Source: Lepeophtheirus salmonis
Lineage: Eukaryota; Arthropoda; Copepoda; Siphonostomatoida; Caligidae
Reading direction: 5' to 3'
Assembly: GCF_016086655.4 (NCBI RefSeq)
Contig: NC_052138.2
Span: forward strand, 7,936,001 to 8,000,000
DNA length: 64,000 nt
This document shows positions 59,141 through 64,000 of the stretch, one piece after another. Below the pieces are notes generated by a model. The model was given only the letters and a program-made list of their open reading frames with translations, did no database searches and had not been told where the DNA came from. Numbering within the stretch: the stretch's first letter is position 1; the number at the start of each line of letters is the position of its first letter. Made by a program: the position numbers and the translations under genes.

Positions 59141-59289
59141 ATTTGACCAAGGGATGTTTTTTTGAAGCATTACTTTTCTTAAAGAAAAGGACACTTGGTC
59201 AAATTAAGCAGAGGAGCAAAAACAAAAAAGTAATAATAATAATATTTTTTTTTTCCCAAAAAATCTAATATTTGAAATTATATAGGACT

Positions 59290-59640
59290 GAATAAGGACT
59301 TGCATTGATAAATAGTGATACTAGAGAGTAAGAGCCCATCCTACGATGGGAGAACAAGGTTCCAAAGAACCTCGAAACAAAAGTAGTAAATTTGGAGTCA
59401 GAAATAATAATAAACAATAAGCAGAGAGTGCAACTCTCTGCACATGAAAAAACTAAAAAACCAAGCCTCTTGAATTAAGAAACTCCTCTATCCAAAAGGC
59501 CTCAAAACTCAAAGCAGGAGTCTGCTAAGCAACAAAAGTGTGAACAATCGAAGCCTAAGCGTAAATTTATACATGCAGAAATCGCCAAGGAGGCCACATA
59601 AATCCTCATTGTAAGGAAAAATGGTGATCACATCTCCAAT
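59290..59640 (+). pseudogene. possible LINE ORF1-like or gag-like relic
   Basis: A GC-richer patch embedded in A/T repeats. In changing frames it is Lys/Ser/Gln-rich (VQLSAHEKTKKPSLLN, 'SKRPQNSKQESAKQQKCE', KRKFIHAEIAKEAT). The basic, low-complexity composition resembles ORF1 ends of the LINEs at 41 and 42.7 kb, but no diagnostic motif is present. Confidence 0.25.
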
Positions 59641-60515
59641 TAAAAATTATTTTTTTAGGAAAAACATTCCAATAATGAAATTTCATATATTTTTTATTTG
59701 AAAATCCACAGCTATTCACAAGGAATTAAGTTTTTTTTTTAATTTCAAGTATTACATTTTTTGTAAAAAAATTTCAAAATCCATAAAAACTCACAAAAAA
59801 GTAAAAATAATAATTTCACAAATTTTGTATATGGTAAATGTAATAAAAAATCATTTCGAATATTGAAACCGGCAAGAAATATTCGTGTGAGACATATTTC
59901 ATAACCACATAACTGACGTAGATTTAAAAAAGTATCACCATAAATTATCTGGTATTAGTTATGGTTATAAGGATATAAATGTTTATTCTATGTACGTATG
60001 TAAATATGCCTATATTATTTAAGGTAAAGGTGTTTATAAATAGTGCTTCCTTATAAATATCAATTTATAGGAATTGTGCCATTTTTATTTTTAATCATAA
60101 TAATCAACTGCTATTTATTTACAATCATAACCCACAGATTAAATACTCTCCAATATCGGAATTCCAAATGTTATATTTTTGTACAAAAACCATCAAATAT
60201 GAACAAAAGTTAGATATTACAATAGATATGGTCTGATATTCGTGGCAAGTCTCAAAAGGAATGGGAGGAAATTGTGAATATAACTTCACATCTTCATTCA
60301 ATTATTTTTCTACATGCTTCTAATTGAAATGTGTACGTGCGCTAATGGTTATAATAAATAACAAAGTTTTAAGCACCAAATGCACTTTACTATAAATAAG
60401 TGACCTTTTTTTTAATAAATTTGAACCTTTGTTAACCCTCTTTATACGAGATACAAGGAAGATCTTCACATATGCTAATAAGTAAAAAAAGCGTAATGAT
60501 TAAGGAACTGATAGG
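59641..60515. other. non-coding stretch
   Basis: A/T-rich repeats to about 59830, then unremarkable AT-rich DNA. Confidence 0.5.
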
Positions 60516-60911
60516 TTAAGGAAGTAAACTATGTTTAAAAGTTAGGAAATGTATAAATATGCACAAAAATAGTATATCATAAATTCTACCCCGCAACAGC
60601 TGACATGAATCATGCAATAGAAGCGCCATTATATAAAATTTGTAGCTAATCGATAGGGAACGTTTAACGTCCGGCACTACTTGTATGTAGATGCCCGGCG
60701 CTAATATAGTGGCAAAAGTTAATATGAAATGAGCAAAATCCAAGCTTAACGCAAAGTTTGTATCATAAAAATAATCCTCTGGAGGAATTTGAATTTGTCG
60801 ACATAAATTCGACTTCGTCTTAGTGTTTTTTATCTGACTAAAATAATGTACATCTAACCGATATCTAAAAGCAATACATAATGCTGAAAAAATAGACAAT
60901 AAAATATACAA
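60516..60911 (-). CDS. open frame of unknown identity, hydrophobic
   Basis: A 131-codon open frame on the minus strand with possible membrane segments near the N-terminus (LYILLSIFSALCIAF), the middle (FAHFILTFATILAPGIYI) and the C-terminus (YDILFLCIFIHFL). No ATG supports the first codon (it begins at TTG). Not recognised; could be part of a multi-pass protein exon or chance. Confidence 0.2.
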   Translation of the reverse strand: MYILLSIFSALCIAFRYRLDVHYFSQIKNTKTKSNLCRQIQIPPEDYFYDTNFALSLDFAHFILTFATILAPGIYIQVVPDVKRSLSISYKFYIMALLLHDSCQLLRGRIYDILFLCIFIHFLTFKHSLLP

Positions 60912-60993
60912 CTTAAAACGACCGCAATATTTTAAATTATCTATTTATAAAATCATCGAGGCCAGACGTTCTTTCGACTTTGCTGGATAAAAT

Positions 60994-61245
60994 CTATTTT
61001 GTATAAAAAAAATTTACGACAGAGTCTGATTTTAGGTGAGTCATTGTTATGGGGGGGGGGGCGTAGCCATAAGCCAATCTCACAGGCTCCATTCTACTAC
61101 TTTCGTAGAACAAATAAAAGGAAGATTCAATATGATTTTTACAAAAAGAGCAGAGTTTATCAGCTTCATTTTCTTTTGATTTGTTAATTAAGATTGTAGA
61201 GGTTGGATGACGACATCTCAAACATTTTTCATTAAAGTTGTGTCT
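60994..61245 (-). pseudogene. LINE C-terminal zinc-knuckle relic (3)
   Basis: Minus strand: NEKCLRCRHPTSTILINKS, then ADKLCSFCKNHIESSFYLFY ESSRMEPV. The expected form is C.FC...IES..HLFYEC; here His is Tyr and the last Cys is Ser. It differs from the 28-kb and 56-kb relics, so a second LINE family is likely. An 11-G run (about 61051-61061) lies in the relic's downstream part. Confidence 0.5.
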
Positions 61246-61539
61246 GGATTCCTTAAGACGGATTTACATCCCCATTTTCATAAATTTGACTTCCTCTTAG
61301 TATTTGAAATTTGAGATCCTGTAAAGTTATGTTCGATAGAGAGACCCCGTGTGACTATTCTTGTGCATTAAAAGGTCCCAATATATTTTCCAAGACTACA
61401 AAGTATAGATAGGTATAGATTGATTAAGGGACAATATTTGATGAGTTCAACTCAAATGTTGTTAAGGATGTACATATATAAATTTGAAAAAAAATAAATT
61501 TATTTCACAAAATCATCTAAAAATAGTGATTGGATATGT

Positions 61540-62140
61540 AAACCCTTAACTCTAATAATTCCCTTAATACAAGTTCCTTGCACCCCTTGACTATGAAGTC
61601 AGACTCGATCTTGGTCCACTCCTTCTTGATGGAAGCTTTTAGAGACTGGGCACTCTTATGAGGAGTAGCACAAACCCTCTCTTCCAGACGCACCTAGATA
61701 GAGTAGTCCAAGGGATTCACGTCTGAAGAGGAAGACGGCAGCATGCTAAGTCCCCAAAAGTCTAGAAAGTTGTATCTCACGAAGGTCTAGGTCTTAGCGG
61801 CGTGATGACACAGAGCTCCATTTTGAGTGGAAACCAATTTGTCTCCGAACTTTTCTCTGGCCCAATGTAGCACTTTCTTATCCAGAAGTTCCATGTAAGC
61901 ATCTGCATCTAGCCTTTGTTTACTCTCCACAAAAATGGGAGAGCAAGCTTCGCCTGTGCTAGCCACAACGACCAAGACCATGGTGGCGATGAATATGTCC
62001 CTGGCAAGATAAAAAGGGGTACAGATTTTACCGAGCTCCTTGGATATGGCCATGGGGGCATACATTGTGAGATAACCTTCAAATTCCACTCCTTGTTCCT
62101 CTATTTTACTCCCTCTCGTTTGTTCTTTTTAAATTAGTTC
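61540..62140 (-). pseudogene. Tc1/mariner (DD37D-like) transposase relic
   Basis: The minus-strand frame 62089-61787 reads 'DIFIATMVLVVVASTGEACS' PIFVESKQRLDADAYMELL, and KFGDKLVSTQNGALCHHAAK, where the second catalytic Asp is Asn. Next, in other frames: YNFLDFWGLSMLPSSSSDVN PLDYSI (third Asp) and LEERVCATPHKSAQSLKASI KKEW. About 37 residues separate positions two and three. A TIR-like end (gaggtgcacaaaatt in the element's orientation, next to TA) lies at about 62243-62257; the other end near 61463 is eroded. Confidence 0.75.
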
Positions 62141-62581
62141 AACATTTACATGAGGAATCCTGAGTCATAAAACAAATTCACTGATTTTGAAGAGAATCGA
62201 CGTATTTGAGCCCAGAAACAGAACAAAATGAACCTATCATATAATTTTGTGCACCTCTATAAATGTTTACAACTTTAACAAAAATTATACATCATTTTCA
62301 TTTAATTATATATGATAATTTGATAAATAAGTATTGTTCTTAATCTCTTAGCCTTACTAATTTACTATAGAACAATTAATATGCTTCATGTCATATATGT
62401 AAGTAAAATTATGAGTGTTCTTTTTCAGAAAGATATTTTGCCATTAATTATATTTATTAATGGTCATTATAATATTATAACAATGCAGTAATATGTGCTT
62501 AGAATATATTTAGATCGAATTCTTAGCTGTTGTAATGCTTTAAATATAATATGTTACTATATCTCCCAGGCAATTCTAGTT

Positions 62582-62636
62582 ATTTTCCAATAACTAAACT
62601 TTCAAAGGGCGTCCGTCTACTTAGTTATTGGAAAAT
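62582..62636. repeat. perfect 16-bp hairpin, 23-nt loop
   Basis: ATTTTCCAATAACTAA (62582-62597) is followed by its exact reverse complement at 62621-62636. The loop is comparatively GC-rich (aagggcgtccgtc). Could be a tiny MITE remnant or a structured transcript; nothing coding is nearby. Confidence 0.9.
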
Positions 62637-62639
62637 TTA

Positions 62640-64000
62640 ATTTTTTTCCTTGCCTTTGTATTTTATCATAAGAGCTTATTTTTTACAATTAACAATTTAT
62701 TTAGCCCTGTTTTCTGATTCTTTTTTCAAACAAAGCGATTATTTTTTATTAATTTTGACCAAAAATTCAATAAACGGAGGGGGAAGGCAACAGCCACTCA
62801 AGCCCCTACTTTAATACACCAAACTACTAAAACCTTATTTTGGCAAAATAGAGTATTTGTTTTTACAACAACTATTATAAGAAGTAGGACTCATGTGGAA
62901 AAAAAATTGTAAAAACTAAGCATGTAAATGGTCCCCTTTTTTTGTGTTCATTTATTATTTAAAAAAAATTAATTTTCAATTTATTTTTTTAACGTTCAGG
63001 GTTTAGCGTTCATCCGTTTATAGGGTTCTGTTCAGCGTTTAATTCATAAAGTAAAATAAAATGTGTATATATTTTTTTATAAAAGCTTAGTGAAATAAAA
63101 TTATGGAAAAAAGAATAAGTTTTTATTTAAGGAACCGTCATAGTTTGAAACGAATTGGGAAGTATCCAAACAAATCTTAGTTGCTATAATTTTATCAAGT
63201 GAACTAATAAATAAACTTTGATCCATTTGGTTCAAATAGGGTGTTAGGAATTAGAAGGTTCTATTTCTTAGGTTTTGATTGATAATAAAGATAAATAACA
63301 TAAGCTTATTTCATATATTACGATTTTTACGCATTTGGTACGGCCCAAACTCCAGCAAAAAAAAATATAACACCGCTTCAAGTAATTTGTTTCAGTTTAT
63401 TATTAAAATACTTCATTGAAATAACAATATAAACAGTCCGGATATAATCTTGCTTTTAAGATGTGAAGTCGTAGAATATTTTAACGGTTCAAAATCTGAT
63501 TTTTAAAATTTTAATAACTTGATACAAATCACTTAAAATCGGGTTCAATATTTGAAAATATTTTTGATCCATACCAAATAACTTCCTTTTTTAAATAAAT
63601 GAGATACAATTTTTTGGGTACAAATTTTTGATTTGACTACTGGTTTTTAAAAATTCAACATATAAAAACAGGTTTACAGCTCCATTTAATGTCTAAAGTC
63701 CTTATTAACTCATGCTTGGGTTTTTGAAACGACAAAATAAATCATAAATCCTGCTATTCCTAAGTGATGATTTTTGAATTCAACATTAAAGAAGGAAACA
63801 TTTTAACTTATTTCAAAATGATATAATTTATTTAAGAGAAAATAATAGCTGAAAACTTTTATAAATTGATCACATACTTTTTAAAATATAAAAATAGGTG
63901 GTGGATTCTAGGGAAGCTTTAATTTTAGAAAAATTTTTTTAAAAGAAGTTCTAAAGATATCTTTGAGAGAAACAATATTTTTATTGTGTGGAAACATTGA
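62640..64000. other. non-coding stretch at the window end
   Basis: AT-rich, no gene, repeat boundary or transposase relic recognised. Confidence 0.5.

Noticed and set aside
1..64000. CRISPR arrays, rRNA or tRNA genes, bacterial operons
   Set aside because: No regularly spaced identical repeats with unique spacers, no rRNA-like conserved blocks and no cloverleaf-forming sequence were noticed; gene style is eukaryotic.

Overview
The window is AT-rich, intron-and-repeat-dominated nuclear DNA of an arthropod. The chitin-binding (Rebers-Riddiford, RR) cuticle-protein relics with a split signal-peptide exon, together with dense DD37D-like Tc1/mariner relics, APE-type LINEs and a copia element primed by half of initiator tRNA-Met, fit a crustacean. 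A parasitic copepod of the sea-louse type is my best guess; this is inference from family resemblance, not proof. There is no sign of a bacterial, organellar or viral genome, and no rRNA, tRNA or CRISPR array was seen.

Layout. 1-5.3 kb: repeat copy, simple-sequence DNA and a minus-strand relic of an uncharacterised mobile-element protein. 5.4-14.2 kb: two cuticle-protein relics plus a third 3' fragment, a gag relic, a Tc1/mariner relic, a complete TIR-to-TIR mariner deletion derivative and a short element with tandem-repeat ends. 14.2-20 kb: sparse; a mariner deletion derivative and a LINE reverse-transcriptase relic. 20-25 kb: TTCGTC-type arrays flanking a 2.8-kb imperfect palindrome, a ~105-bp tandem repeat and a short TA-flanked MITE. 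25-35 kb: poor in recognisable content, then a DIRS-like RNase H relic between perfect inverted repeats and a 2.3-kb element with long TIRs carrying an unclassified coding relic. 35-38 kb: two more cuticle relics and a 1.2-kb TIR-complete mariner. 38.5-45.2 kb: three head-to-tail LINE copies (ORF1, APE endonuclease, reverse transcriptase). 45.2-46.5 kb: inverted-repeat-bounded element. 48-51.2 kb: a three-level nest, with a mariner inside the 5' LTR of a copia element that itself sits inside the arm of a fold-back element. 52.9-62.3 kb: more mariner and LINE relics.

Function. No intact, confidently functional protein-coding gene is visible. The only host-type genes are the RR cuticle relics, four pieces at three places (5.4, 13.0-14.2, 35.2-36.2 kb) that share 3' flanks and so arose by segmental duplication; only the copy at 13.0 kb keeps an open RR domain. 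Everything else that is coding-like is a decayed mobile element. Stretches not listed are described in the 'other' entries or hold only low-complexity AT-rich DNA.
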